DNA of 39,915 nt, taken from positions 1 to 39,915 of the forward strand of contig JAMPXP010000032.1 in NCBI GenBank assembly GCA_023701135.1, given 5' to 3'. Positions 10,381 to 18,281 of this stretch are shown here, piece by piece (the first letter of the stretch is position 1; each line of letters begins with the position of its first letter). A program made the position numbers and the translations under genes. This stretch comes from Desulfobacula sp. Its GTDB lineage: Bacteria > Desulfobacterota > Desulfobacteria > Desulfobacterales > Desulfobacteraceae. Below the pieces are notes generated by a model. The model saw nothing but the letters and a program-made list of their open reading frames with translations, was not told the origin of the DNA and did not search any database.

Positions 10381-11340
10381 ATGCTGAAATTTAAATTTCT
10401 GACCCAAAACCCGTCCCTGACCGGGATCATCCTGATTATCTCCGGCGGATTTATTTTTTCCATCCAGGACGTCATTATCAAATATATCAGCGGCAGCTAC
10501 CCGGTCCATGAGATTGTGTTTCTCAGAAGTCTTTTCGCCATCCTGCCAATTTATGCCATTGTCCGCATGGAAGGTGGTTTGCACCTGCTCAGGATGCATA
10601 ATATGAAATATCATATCATACGGGGCGTGTTGATGTTCTTCAGCTACACAGCCTATTACCTGGCCATTGCCGCCATTCCCCTCTCCCTGGCCGTCACTCT
10701 TTTCTTCTGCTGTCCTTTGTTCATCACGGTCCTGTCCGTGATTTTCCTTAAAGAGAAAATGGATGCAAAGGGTTGGGCTGCTTTATTCTCCGGTTTCGTG
10801 GGTGTCCTGGTGATCATGGGGCCGGACTTGGCCGTTACCGGCCACGCCGGCCTTTTCGCCAACCATTACGGCCCTTTTTTGGCCGTTCTGTCCGGCTTTT
10901 TCTATGCGGTGAATGCGGTCTGCACCCGGAAATTCGGAATCCATGAAAGCGGGTCCTCTCTGGTTTTTTATCCCATCCTGACCTATCTCCTGTTTGGCGG
11001 ACTCCTGTGGATGACCATGGGAGACGGGCGGTTTGCCACGGATGAAAACCAGAACATGGATTTTCTTCTCAGGGCCTGGACCCTTCCGGGAAACCGGGAT
11101 CTTTTTTTATTCCTGATCCTGGGATTTGTTGCCGCAGGCGGGACCTATTGCCTTTCCCAGGCCTACCGGATCACCAACGCCTCCGTGGCGGCACCCTTTG
11201 AATATTTCGCCATCCCCATCAGTGTCATCTGGGGCTATCTCTTCTGGGAAGAAGTGCCGAAAGGAACCCAGATCATCGGCATCCTGATGATCGTTGCCGG
11301 TGGAATTTATGTCTTGAACCGGAAACAGAATCAGAGTTAA
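10381..11340 (+). CDS. EamA-family (DMT) transporter
   Basis: Inner-membrane protein of 319 residues with ten predicted hydrophobic helices in two EamA repeats, as in drug/metabolite exporters of the RhaT/YdcZ type. The first repeat starts at GIILIISGGFIFSIQDV and the second near GPFLAVLSGFFYAVNAV. The last helix ends in a short basic tail. Such proteins export amino acids or other small metabolites; the substrate here is unknown. The ATG at 10381 lacks a strong ribosome binding site, so the exact start is uncertain. The 277 bp before it holds only AT-rich sequence with no recognised element. Confidence 0.88.
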   Translation: MLKFKFLTQNPSLTGIILIISGGFIFSIQDVIIKYISGSYPVHEIVFLRSLFAILPIYAIVRMEGGLHLLRMHNMKYHIIRGVLMFFSYTAYYLAIAAIPLSLAVTLFFCCPLFITVLSVIFLKEKMDAKGWAALFSGFVGVLVIMGPDLAVTGHAGLFANHYGPFLAVLSGFFYAVNAVCTRKFGIHESGSSLVFYPILTYLLFGGLLWMTMGDGRFATDENQNMDFLLRAWTLPGNRDLFLFLILGFVAAGGTYCLSQAYRITNASVAAPFEYFAIPISVIWGYLFWEEVPKGTQIIGILMIVAGGIYVLNRKQNQS

Positions 11341-11386
11341 TAAGGATGAGATGTTTTGACAATGCGATTAAATTTCAAAAAAGGAA

Positions 11387-12202
11387 ATGATGATGACCGA
11401 TAACCGGATCAGGCTGGAAAGAAAAAATAAGATTGCCCTTGTCGTCATGAACCGGCCGGAAAAAAAGAATGCCTTTGATATGGCCATGTTTGAAGCCCTG
11501 GAACAGGTGACCCTGGAACTGGAACGAGATCTTCCCAGGGCTGTTGTCCTGACCGGGGCCGATGACCGATCCTTTTGCGCAGGATTTGACGTCACTCTGG
11601 AAAATCCCATGACGGAAGATTTCCTGGATGCAGTCAACAAAAAGGACACAACCCTGGCCGGAAAAATCATCAAACAAATGCGCCGGGCCGTTGACGGATT
11701 TGTCAATCTGCCGGTTCCCATCATTGCCGCCGTCAACGGCCCGGCCTACGGCGGGGGCATGGAACTGGCAACACGGTGTGATTTACGGGTCATGGATACA
11801 GGGGCAACCTTGTGCTTTTCAGAAGTTCGGCTGGGCCTGATGCCGGACTGGGGAGGAGGAGCCTGCCTGGCCCGGCTTCTTGGGCATGCCCATGCAGCCG
11901 ATCTGATTCTTACCGCCCGGGTGGTCAAAGCAGATGAGGCATACAGGATGGGATTGATCAACCGGGTCAGCGATACCGGCCGCTGCCTGGAGGATGCAAT
12001 GGAACTGGCATCACAGATCAGCCAAAACGGGCCAAAGGCAACCCGCCATGCCCTGGCCGTCCTGCGGCAAAGCCGGGACCTGTCCCTCAAAAACGCCCTT
12101 GACAAAGAGGCCGAACTTGCCGCAGCGCTCATTGCATCAGGGGAATGCATCCACGGCATTACCGCCTTCATGGAAAAAAAGTCGGCCCAATTCCCGGATT
12201 GA
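11387..12202 (+). CDS. Enoyl-CoA hydratase/isomerase family protein
   Basis: Crotonase-fold protein, 271 residues, acting on an acyl-CoA in the cytosol. The oxyanion-hole segments (DRSFCAGFDV and NGPAYGGGMELA) are present. The first catalytic glutamate position is filled in FSEVRLGL. The position of the second catalytic glutamate reads PDWGGG, so simple hydratase activity is not certain; isomerase or hydrolase activity is possible. Three ATG codons follow each other at the start; AAGGA favours the second or third. It follows the EamA gene by 46 bp and may be co-transcribed. Confidence 0.88.
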   Translation: MMMTDNRIRLERKNKIALVVMNRPEKKNAFDMAMFEALEQVTLELERDLPRAVVLTGADDRSFCAGFDVTLENPMTEDFLDAVNKKDTTLAGKIIKQMRRAVDGFVNLPVPIIAAVNGPAYGGGMELATRCDLRVMDTGATLCFSEVRLGLMPDWGGGACLARLLGHAHAADLILTARVVKADEAYRMGLINRVSDTGRCLEDAMELASQISQNGPKATRHALAVLRQSRDLSLKNALDKEAELAAALIASGECIHGITAFMEKKSAQFPD

Positions 12203-12440
12203 CGAGATTTGAACGGATCAATACGGCAGCCCCTGGTCTGTTCTAATTCAGGCGATTAAGACTTCCATCGTTTTTGTTATTGAAAAAAAAATCAGTCTAT
12301 GTATGATTTCTCATCAAAGTTATGAAATACTAACTTGATTTGTTTTTATATATTAAAGAAGTGTAAGGATATAATTATCTATCCATCATATATTGAAGGC
12401 TGGTAAAAACAAACACAAAATCCCTTAACAAGGAGCAGGA
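12203..12440. other. AT-rich spacer before the candidate selenoprotein pair
   Basis: No gene seen. The stretch is clearly more AT-rich than its flanks and ends in the ribosome binding site AAGGAGCAGGA of the next gene. A TATAAT-like box lies near 12371-12376, but no convincing -35 box was found. Confidence 0.5.
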
Positions 12441-12704
12441 ATGAACTCAAATTTTCATTTAAACATCCACACCCACGGCGTGACCCATGCCGACCCCTTC
12501 GGCAAGGCCGTGATGGAGTCTCTGATCCCCAATAAGGCCTTTCGCTCACGCCTGTATTTTTCCGGGGCTCTGGCCAGGGAAATCTCGCCCGAAGGCTGCG
12601 TTTTCCTGCCGAAAGACAAGCAGCGGGGTCATGTGTACAAAGGAAACTGCAAGACTTGAACCTGCCGCCCGGAACCCAAGCACCCCACGGCGGCGTACGC
12701 CTGA
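12441..12704 (+). CDS. Small candidate selenoprotein with CxxU motif
   Basis: The protein is 72 residues if it stops at the TGA at 12657-12659, and 87 residues if that UGA is read as selenocysteine. Readthrough gives C70-K-T-U73-T-C75, a CxxU redox-type motif with another cysteine just after. The frame then ends at TGA 12702, 29 bp before the next start. AAGGAGCAGGA precedes the ATG. The N-terminus is rich in His (HLNIHTHGVTHADP); a basic GHVYKG segment precedes the CxxU. A 7-bp stem (12663-12669 with 12689-12695, one wobble) follows the UGA, but its 19-base loop is larger than usual for a bacterial SECIS. I do not recognise the family. Without selenocysteine it would simply be a short hypothetical protein. 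Confidence 0.55.
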
Positions 12705-12733
12705 CCATGGCAAGCAAAAAAGGAGACACAGCC

Positions 12734-13689
12734 ATGTCCGATATCCTGTCCGGATTCATGAACATCTGGGAAGTGGAACCCCATTTCAAATGACCCTTGG
12801 TCGGCGCCATGCTGTCCGTTGAAAAACACAAAAACATCCTGATCAAATGCGGGTATGATATCAAACGATTGAAACCCTATGAATATCATCAGGTCATCAT
12901 GAGCAAGCTCACCGAGGAGAACAATGTCTCGGTCAAGGTTAACCATTTCATCCGGTCCCAGGCCCGCAGCCATATGGTTCAGATTGCAGGCCTGGATGAT
13001 GCTGCGGTCCGGGTGATCTGGAAAAAACAACTGGAATCGGGAGATATCGGTCCCCTGGTGTATGCCTTCGTTTCCCGGGAGGACACCGGGATTGAATTGC
13101 TTACGGATGTCCACGGCGAAGTCCATATGCTGGCCCATGCCAATATGACGGGAATCTTTGATATGCGCCAAAAACTTCTGGCCGTGGAAGGCACTCTTGG
13201 CGGCGTCAAGAAAAAACTGGCCCGGAAAACCGAAGCATTCAAGCGGTTGGGCCAGGCCGGCAGCCCGTTTTTGACCTGGCCGCTGCAAATCTTTCCTCCC
13301 TGGAACAGGCCCTGGTGGACGGGCTCCGCCCCCCGGCCCTGCCCCCCTGCGCCGAAACCGGGCCCTGCCCGGATGAAAGCTGCCCCCGGTTCACGCTCTG
13401 CGCCCGAAGGGTCTTCATGGTGGGCGGCATGACCAAGATGAAATCCTTTTACAAGGATATCATTGAAAAAGCCGGAGGAGAACTCGACTACCATGACGGG
13501 TATATGAAAAACAGCCATGATAATATGGAAGCCCGGGTCAGACGCTGCGACATGGTCCTCTGCCCTGTCAACTGCAACAGCCACAATGCCTGCCTCATGG
13601 TCAAAAGGCTCTGCCACTGCCACAACAAGCCCCTGAAGATCCTCGGCAGCGCCAGCCTTTCCGCCTTGAGCCAGGCCCTGTTTGATTAG
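12734..13689 (+). CDS. DUF2325 protein with UGA (selenocysteine) at residue 20 and an apparent -1 frameshift
   Basis: AGGAGA precedes ATG 12734. The frame reads NIWEVEPHFK-UGA-PLVGAML and continues without break through a helical middle (VEKHKNILIKCGYD, then a coiled-coil-like KKKLARKTEAF). From memory, DUF2325 proteins have a Cys at the UGA position (motif like HxCPVIG), so residue 20 is very likely Sec. The frame then shifts by -1 around the T5 run at 13268-13272. The rest (FDLAAANLSSLEQALVDG, CPDESCPRFTLC, VFMVGGMTKMK, CPVNCNSHNACLMVKRLC) is the classic DUF2325 domain with its Cys-rich signature. Joined, it would be 318 residues. The shift may be a sequencing error, a mutation or programmed slippage. 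The function of the family is unknown. Confidence 0.72.
12791..12817 (+). promoter_or_regulatory. UGA codon and SECIS-like hairpin in the DUF2325 gene
   Basis: After TGA (12791-12793), GGTCGGC (12799-12805) pairs with GCTGTCC (12811-12817) through six pairs and one internal U-U mismatch, closing a 5-base loop GCCAT. A stem-loop just 3' of the UGA is what bacterial SelB recognises. The loop here is 12 bases from the UGA, shorter than in E. coli fdhF, so the element is only suggestive. Confidence 0.45.
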
Positions 13690-13890
13690 CAGGTGTCTTT
13701 CTTCCAGCCGGTCCGCGGCAACGGTGAGGGTTCCGGTGGTGACCCCCGGGGATGTCCTGGTGGTCAGGCCCGGGGAAACAGCCCGGGGACGGGACCAACG
13801 AGGCACCGGGCCCGAAGGCCTCTTCCACCGGGATTGCCATGGGCTTCAAAGGCTTTGTCAAAGAGAACTGAGGGCCGCAGATGGAAAAGA
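13690..13890. other. GC-rich stretch without an intact gene
   Basis: No frame has a convincing start and full domain. One plus-strand frame reads RVPVVTPGDVLVVRPGE, which resembles the actuator-domain entry of P1B-type metal ATPases. Another frame gives GIAMGFKGFVKEN before a stop. These may be remnants of a deleted gene, but chance similarity in GC-rich DNA is possible. Confidence 0.25.
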
Positions 13891-13989
13891 ATTTTCAATA
13901 TATTGAAAATGGATTTGATCGATTGATTTGTTTTCATTATACTAAAAACAAATCCGAAAACAGATTAAAGGATTCAATATAATGAAAAC
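13891..13989 (+). promoter_or_regulatory. Three evenly spaced palindromic boxes before the ATPase gene
   Basis: ATTTTCAATATATTGAAAAT (13891-13910) is a perfect 20-bp palindrome. Two further boxes at 13931-13948 and 13971-13988 each match its 18-bp core at 15 of 18 positions. Starts are 39 and 40 bp apart, about four helical turns. The last box covers the ATPase start codon. In addition GTTTTCATTATA (13930-13941) is a perfect inverted repeat of TATAATGAAAAC (13978-13989), which could also fold in the mRNA and hide the start codon. Confidence 0.65.
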
Positions 13990-15181
13990 ACTTCCAAGAG
14001 ATCAGTATATTCAGAAAATTCAACCGTATTGGGGAAAGAACATCATCAAAGTCCTCATTGGCCAGCGCAGGTGCGGCAAAAGCTACCTGATGAGAATTTT
14101 AAGGGAAACGGCTGCCGAGTCCTCCCCTGCTCCCAACGTTATCTATGTGGACAAGGAAAAGATCTCCTTTGATCATATCAGGGATTATAAGGACCTGTAC
14201 CGGCATATTTCGGAAAACACGGCCGGGGACCGGAAAAACATTGTGATGGTGGACGAGATCCAGGAAATTGAATCCTTTGAAAAAGCAATCCGGGATTTGA
14301 ACGAAGATGACCGGTATGATGTTTTCATCACCGGCAGCAATGCGGATCTGTTATCGGGAAGCCTGGCCACGCTTCTGGCCGGGCGATATATGGAAATCCA
14401 TGTGGGAAGCCTGTCTTTTAAGGAATTTATGCAGTTCCACGGGTTGGACGCGTCAACAGACAGTTTAAAAAAATACCTGCAATTCGGGGGAATGCCCTAT
14501 CTGATTCATCTTCCCTTTGAAGAAGAAATTATTTTCGGATATCTTAAAAATCTGTATGAAAGTATTGTTTTAAAAGATGTTGTGGCAAGGACTAATCTTC
14601 GAAATTATCACCTGCTTGAACGGCTGCTGTTGTTCCTGGCTGACAACACAGGCAGCCTGCTGACGGCAAAAACCATCAGTGATTATCTCAAATCCCAGAA
14701 AATGAATATGTCCGTCAACACCTTGATGAATTATCTGAAGGCCCTTGAAAATGCCTTTATTGTTCACAGGGTCGGCCGGTATGATATTATCGGAAAAAAG
14801 AGATTTGAGGTGAATGACAAATATTATTTTGAAGACACCGGCATCCGGAATGCGATCATCGGCTTTCGGCCGAAGGATATCGGAAGAATTCTGGAAAATT
14901 TGGTCTTTAAGCATCTCCGGATGAAGGGCTATGGAATTTTTGTGGGAAAATTCAATCAGTTGGAGATTGATTTTATCGCTAAAAAGGCGGATGACACAAT
15001 TTATGTACAGGTCGCCTATCTTCTGCCTTCTAAAGAAACCCGGGACCGGGAATTCGGCAATTTGTTAAAAATCAGGGATAACCACAGGAAAATAGTTGTT
15101 TCCATGGATGAGTTTGCCGGAGGAAACCAGGAGGGGGTTGAACATCTCCACATCCTGGATTTCCTGGCTGAATTCGGCTGA
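13982..15181 (+). CDS. AAA ATPase with DUF4143 domain
   Basis: A 399-residue member of the AAA_14/DUF4143 family of bacterial and archaeal ATPases of unknown role. Walker A is in IGQRRCGKSYL (about 27-37), Walker B in NIVMVDEIQEIE (about 86-97), and ITGSNADLL carries the sensor motif. The second half has a winged-helix-like DNA-binding region (TISDYLKSQKMNMSVNTLMNY). It ends in a DUF4143 domain with a PD-(D/E)XK-like segment (KFNQLEIDFIAKKADDTIYVQVAY, split here only for naming). Such genes are often mobile and behave as accessory genes. It is preceded by the palindrome array, suggesting autoregulation. Confidence 0.88.
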   Translation: MKTLPRDQYIQKIQPYWGKNIIKVLIGQRRCGKSYLMRILRETAAESSPAPNVIYVDKEKISFDHIRDYKDLYRHISENTAGDRKNIVMVDEIQEIESFEKAIRDLNEDDRYDVFITGSNADLLSGSLATLLAGRYMEIHVGSLSFKEFMQFHGLDASTDSLKKYLQFGGMPYLIHLPFEEEIIFGYLKNLYESIVLKDVVARTNLRNYHLLERLLLFLADNTGSLLTAKTISDYLKSQKMNMSVNTLMNYLKALENAFIVHRVGRYDIIGKKRFEVNDKYYFEDTGIRNAIIGFRPKDIGRILENLVFKHLRMKGYGIFVGKFNQLEIDFIAKKADDTIYVQVAYLLPSKETRDREFGNLLKIRDNHRKIVVSMDEFAGGNQEGVEHLHILDFLAEFG

Positions 15182-15235
15182 TTTTTAAATATCGTCATCC
15201 GTTTCAGCTTTTTTCCATCCCCCTGAATTCACGCG

Positions 15236-16372
15236 TCAAAGAGAGCTGAGGGCACCTATCGCCTCCCATTCCTCTTTTACAAGCCCGTCGGCCCCGGCCG
15301 CCATCCGGCCCAGGTCGGAAAGGCCTTCTTTTCCGCTGATCCGGTGGACGGCCCAAAGGGCCATGGCCCGGACCCGGTCGTCGGCATTTTCGCGAAAGGC
15401 CCGGACAAGATCCGGGACATAAACCGGATCAAGGCTGTTGCCCATGGCCCTGGCCACGTTCATCTTCCATCGCCACAGGTCCCTGTCGGACATATAGAAC
15501 ATATGGGGCCGGATTTTGGCATTAAAATAATCTTTGTCCATATGAAGAAGGAGGGGCAGGTCAAAATCAGGAGCCTTGGCCGCGGCTTTTTCATTGGGCA
15601 AAAGATCCGCCGCCAGCCAGGGCTGGTTCCGGGGGCAGACATTCTGGCACCGGTCGCAGCCGTACACATACATGCCCATGGGTTCCCTCAATTCCCTCGG
15701 GGTGAGCCCCTCTCCGAAATAGGTCAGATAGGAGATGCATTTGCGCGGATCTATCCTGCCGTTGCCCTTCAGGGCCCGGGTGGGACAGGCGGCAATGCAG
15801 GCGTTTTTGCACCAGTCCGGGCAGTTGATGCCGATGGACGGCTCTCCGGGAGCAAATTCCCTGTCAATGACCAGGGCAATGGGCAGGGTCCAGGAACCGC
15901 CCCGGGCGACTTTGTTGGAATAGAAAAGGCAGTTTTTCCCGAAGCCGCCCATGCCTGCCCTGGCCGCCGCCACCCGGTGGGGCAGGTTAAAGGGAACCCT
16001 TGAGTCAATGCCGCTCTCCCGTAAAAAATTCCTGAACTGCCGGATTCTCAGGTAAAGCCCGTCCTTGGTCACCCGGTCGTCGTCAAGGTAGCACCGGCCG
16101 AACCGGCCCTCCATGGCCCGGGGAAAGGATTTGCGAAAATAAGTTTCCATGAGGACAATGATGGTCTTTGCCCCCGGAAGGATAGTCTTTGGGTCGGTCC
16201 CGTTGTGAAGGTCCAGCCCGGCCCCCTGGGCCCAGGCGTATTCCTCTTTCATGGAGGCCAGCAGCTTTGCATGCTCCTCAAAGGGCTCTGCCGTCGTAAA
16301 CCCGATGTCCTCGAAACCGGCTTCTTCCGCCGCCCTGACAATGTCTTCTTTCAGCACCATTTTTGCCCCCAT
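15236..16372 (-). CDS. QueG-like iron-sulfur protein
   Basis: A 378-residue protein with the architecture of epoxyqueuosine reductase: an N-terminal cobalamin-binding-like domain, a double 4Fe-4S ferredoxin part (CPDWCKNACIAACPTRAL and GCDRCQNVCPRN), and a C-terminal helical HEAT-like tail. QueG performs the last step of queuosine synthesis in tRNA. In QueG the AARAG motif is preceded by a catalytic Asp (DxxPxxE). Here that stretch reads PFNLPHRVAAARAG, without the Asp and Glu. It is therefore either a divergent QueG or a related reductase with another substrate. An in-frame ATG at 16360 is an alternative start. Confidence 0.7.
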   Translation of the reverse strand: MGAKMVLKEDIVRAAEEAGFEDIGFTTAEPFEEHAKLLASMKEEYAWAQGAGLDLHNGTDPKTILPGAKTIIVLMETYFRKSFPRAMEGRFGRCYLDDDRVTKDGLYLRIRQFRNFLRESGIDSRVPFNLPHRVAAARAGMGGFGKNCLFYSNKVARGGSWTLPIALVIDREFAPGEPSIGINCPDWCKNACIAACPTRALKGNGRIDPRKCISYLTYFGEGLTPRELREPMGMYVYGCDRCQNVCPRNQPWLAADLLPNEKAAAKAPDFDLPLLLHMDKDYFNAKIRPHMFYMSDRDLWRWKMNVARAMGNSLDPVYVPDLVRAFRENADDRVRAMALWAVHRISGKEGLSDLGRMAAGADGLVKEEWEAIGALSSL

Positions 16373-16570
16373 TCAAAATAAATTATCGGCCCCTTTCCCA
16401 AACCAGGGAAGACCCTTTTTAGATAGGAAAAACCAGGCCCTTTGTCAATCCCATTGAACCGGAAAATATTCCATGAACCGCCCTGCCCCCGAACTTCTCC
16501 AAATTTCTTTACAGCCTGCCCAAATGCTGATAAGCAATTCCTTAACATTTAAAAAAAGGAAGCCGATAAA

Positions 16571-16993
16571 ATGTACAAAAAAATATTCCTGTTGATGGTC
16601 CTGGGGCTTATTCTGGGTCATTCCACAGCCCTGGCCGACGGTCCGGATAAGGAGAAGACCGCCGTTGCTTCGGCTGAAAAATGGGTCGTGCTTCTTGATG
16701 ACGGGAGATATATCGAAAGCTGGAAGGAATCGTCTGAATATTTTAAGCAGGCCGTCACACAGGACCACTGGGAACAAGCCGTTCAGGCCGTCCGGAAACC
16801 TCTCGGCAAACTGGTTTCAAGAAAGCTGAAAAGCGCCTCATACACGACATCCCTGCCGGGCGCCCCGGATGGGGAATATGTTGTCGTTGAATTCAGCACT
16901 GCGTTTGAGAATAAGGCTTCAGGGGTCGAGACGGTTACGCCGAAAATTGACAAAGACGGCATTTGGCGAGTGTCCGGATACTACATCAAATAA
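16571..16993 (+). CDS. DUF4019 secreted protein
   Basis: 140 residues with a clear signal peptide (MYKKIFLLMVLGLILGHSTALA, cleavage after about residue 22). The mature part starts with AEKWVVLLDDGRYIESW and ends with GIWRVSGYYIK, the pattern of DUF4019 proteins, a small periplasmic or extracellular family of unknown function. AGGAAG precedes the ATG. The next gene starts 5 bp after its stop codon, which suggests co-transcription. Confidence 0.82.
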   Translation: MYKKIFLLMVLGLILGHSTALADGPDKEKTAVASAEKWVVLLDDGRYIESWKESSEYFKQAVTQDHWEQAVQAVRKPLGKLVSRKLKSASYTTSLPGAPDGEYVVVEFSTAFENKASGVETVTPKIDKDGIWRVSGYYIK

Positions 16994-16998
16994 AAATT

Positions 16999-18153
16999 AT
17001 GAGCGAATACCAATATTATGAATTTATGGCCATTGATCGTCCGCTGACGCTTGAGGAGACAAAGGCTTTACGCGCACTTTCAACACGCGCCCAAATCACG
17101 CCCGTCAGTTTTATCAACGAGTACAATTGGGGTGATTTCAAAGGGGATCCGGACAAGCTGATGCAGTTTTATTTTGATGCTCATGTCTATGTGGCAAACT
17201 GGATGACTGCCGTTTTTATGGTGCGCGTGCCGATTGAAACATTATCCAATAAAATTGCCAAAGCCATGGAAGCTCACGACACACTGGATTTCAAGGCCGT
17301 TCAAACCCATTGGATAATTACCTGGAGCCTTGAGGAGTCGGAAAACTATGAGCGTTTTGGAATGGAAGACGGCCGAGGCTGGATGGTTCGCCTGGCTCCT
17401 TTAAGGGATGAATTGCTGCGAGGGGACCTCCGGAGCCTGTACATTGGTTGGCTGGCATCTGTGACCAGGGGAATAATAGACAATCATGAAAAAGAACCTT
17501 TATCCGTGAGCGGATTGGGAAATTTGACATCATCCCAACAGGCGCTGGCTGAATTTCTGGAGGTGGACCCGGATTTATTGAAAGGTGCGGGTATCAACAG
17601 CCCCTCTTCCCAAGCCGAAGAAATCCCTGAAAGGGAGATGGAAGATTGGATTGATGGTTTACCCAAAACTGAAGTAAATGCCGTCATGAAACAGCTCCTG
17701 CAGGGCAAGGGCCATCAAGCCGAAAGGACATTGAAGAACCGATTTGCGGCATGGTGCAAAAACCGGCAGGAGGACAACCCCCAAACGCCCCGGCGTACTG
17801 TGGGAGAACTGTGGGAATATGCAAAAAAAGCTGAAAAAATACGCCTTGACCTGGAAAGCCGTGAGCGGATGCAGCAAGAAATCAAATGCCGCAAAGAGAG
17901 AGAGGTGTATCTGAAGAATATATCAAAAGATTTTCCGAAAATGTGGAAGTCGGTTCAGCAAACTGTAAAACGGGGATCGGGCCTGGCCTACGATGAGGCC
18001 TGCCGTTTCATGATTGATATTTCTGAAGCATACACACTTATAGGGAACCGTAAAGGTTTCAGACAGGAATTGAATAAATTCATGAATAGCCATTTGCGAC
18101 GCAAGGCATTGATCCAACGTCTTGAAAAAACCGGCATCTGGGAGGAGAAATAA
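16999..18153 (+). CDS. Conserved hypothetical protein
   Basis: A 384-residue cytosolic protein from the ATG at 16999 (an upstream in-frame extension overlaps the DUF4019 gene and has no ribosome binding site). The opening (SEYQYYEFMAIDRPLT, ALSTRAQITPVSF, FDAHVYVANW) is a recognisable widespread pattern in bacterial hypothetical proteins, but I know no function for it. The C-terminal half is charged and helical, with a probable coiled coil around 270-320. There is no catalytic motif or membrane segment. It is tightly linked to the DUF4019 gene and lies upstream of a Fic gene. Confidence 0.8.
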   Translation: MSEYQYYEFMAIDRPLTLEETKALRALSTRAQITPVSFINEYNWGDFKGDPDKLMQFYFDAHVYVANWMTAVFMVRVPIETLSNKIAKAMEAHDTLDFKAVQTHWIITWSLEESENYERFGMEDGRGWMVRLAPLRDELLRGDLRSLYIGWLASVTRGIIDNHEKEPLSVSGLGNLTSSQQALAEFLEVDPDLLKGAGINSPSSQAEEIPEREMEDWIDGLPKTEVNAVMKQLLQGKGHQAERTLKNRFAAWCKNRQEDNPQTPRRTVGELWEYAKKAEKIRLDLESRERMQQEIKCRKEREVYLKNISKDFPKMWKSVQQTVKRGSGLAYDEACRFMIDISEAYTLIGNRKGFRQELNKFMNSHLRRKALIQRLEKTGIWEEK

Positions 18154-18281
18154 AAAAATCCACAATAAACTCAAATGACAGTGACGGGATTCACACACAA
18201 GGGACTTACAGCCCATAATTCAGAAAAGAACAGGATCAAATTCCGGTATATCTTGATCTATAAAATAAGGGGTTATCGATC

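Noticed and set aside
12979-13806. 275-codon minus-strand open frame across the DUF2325 gene
   Set aside because: Only the reverse of a real gene; no start signal or recognised motif.
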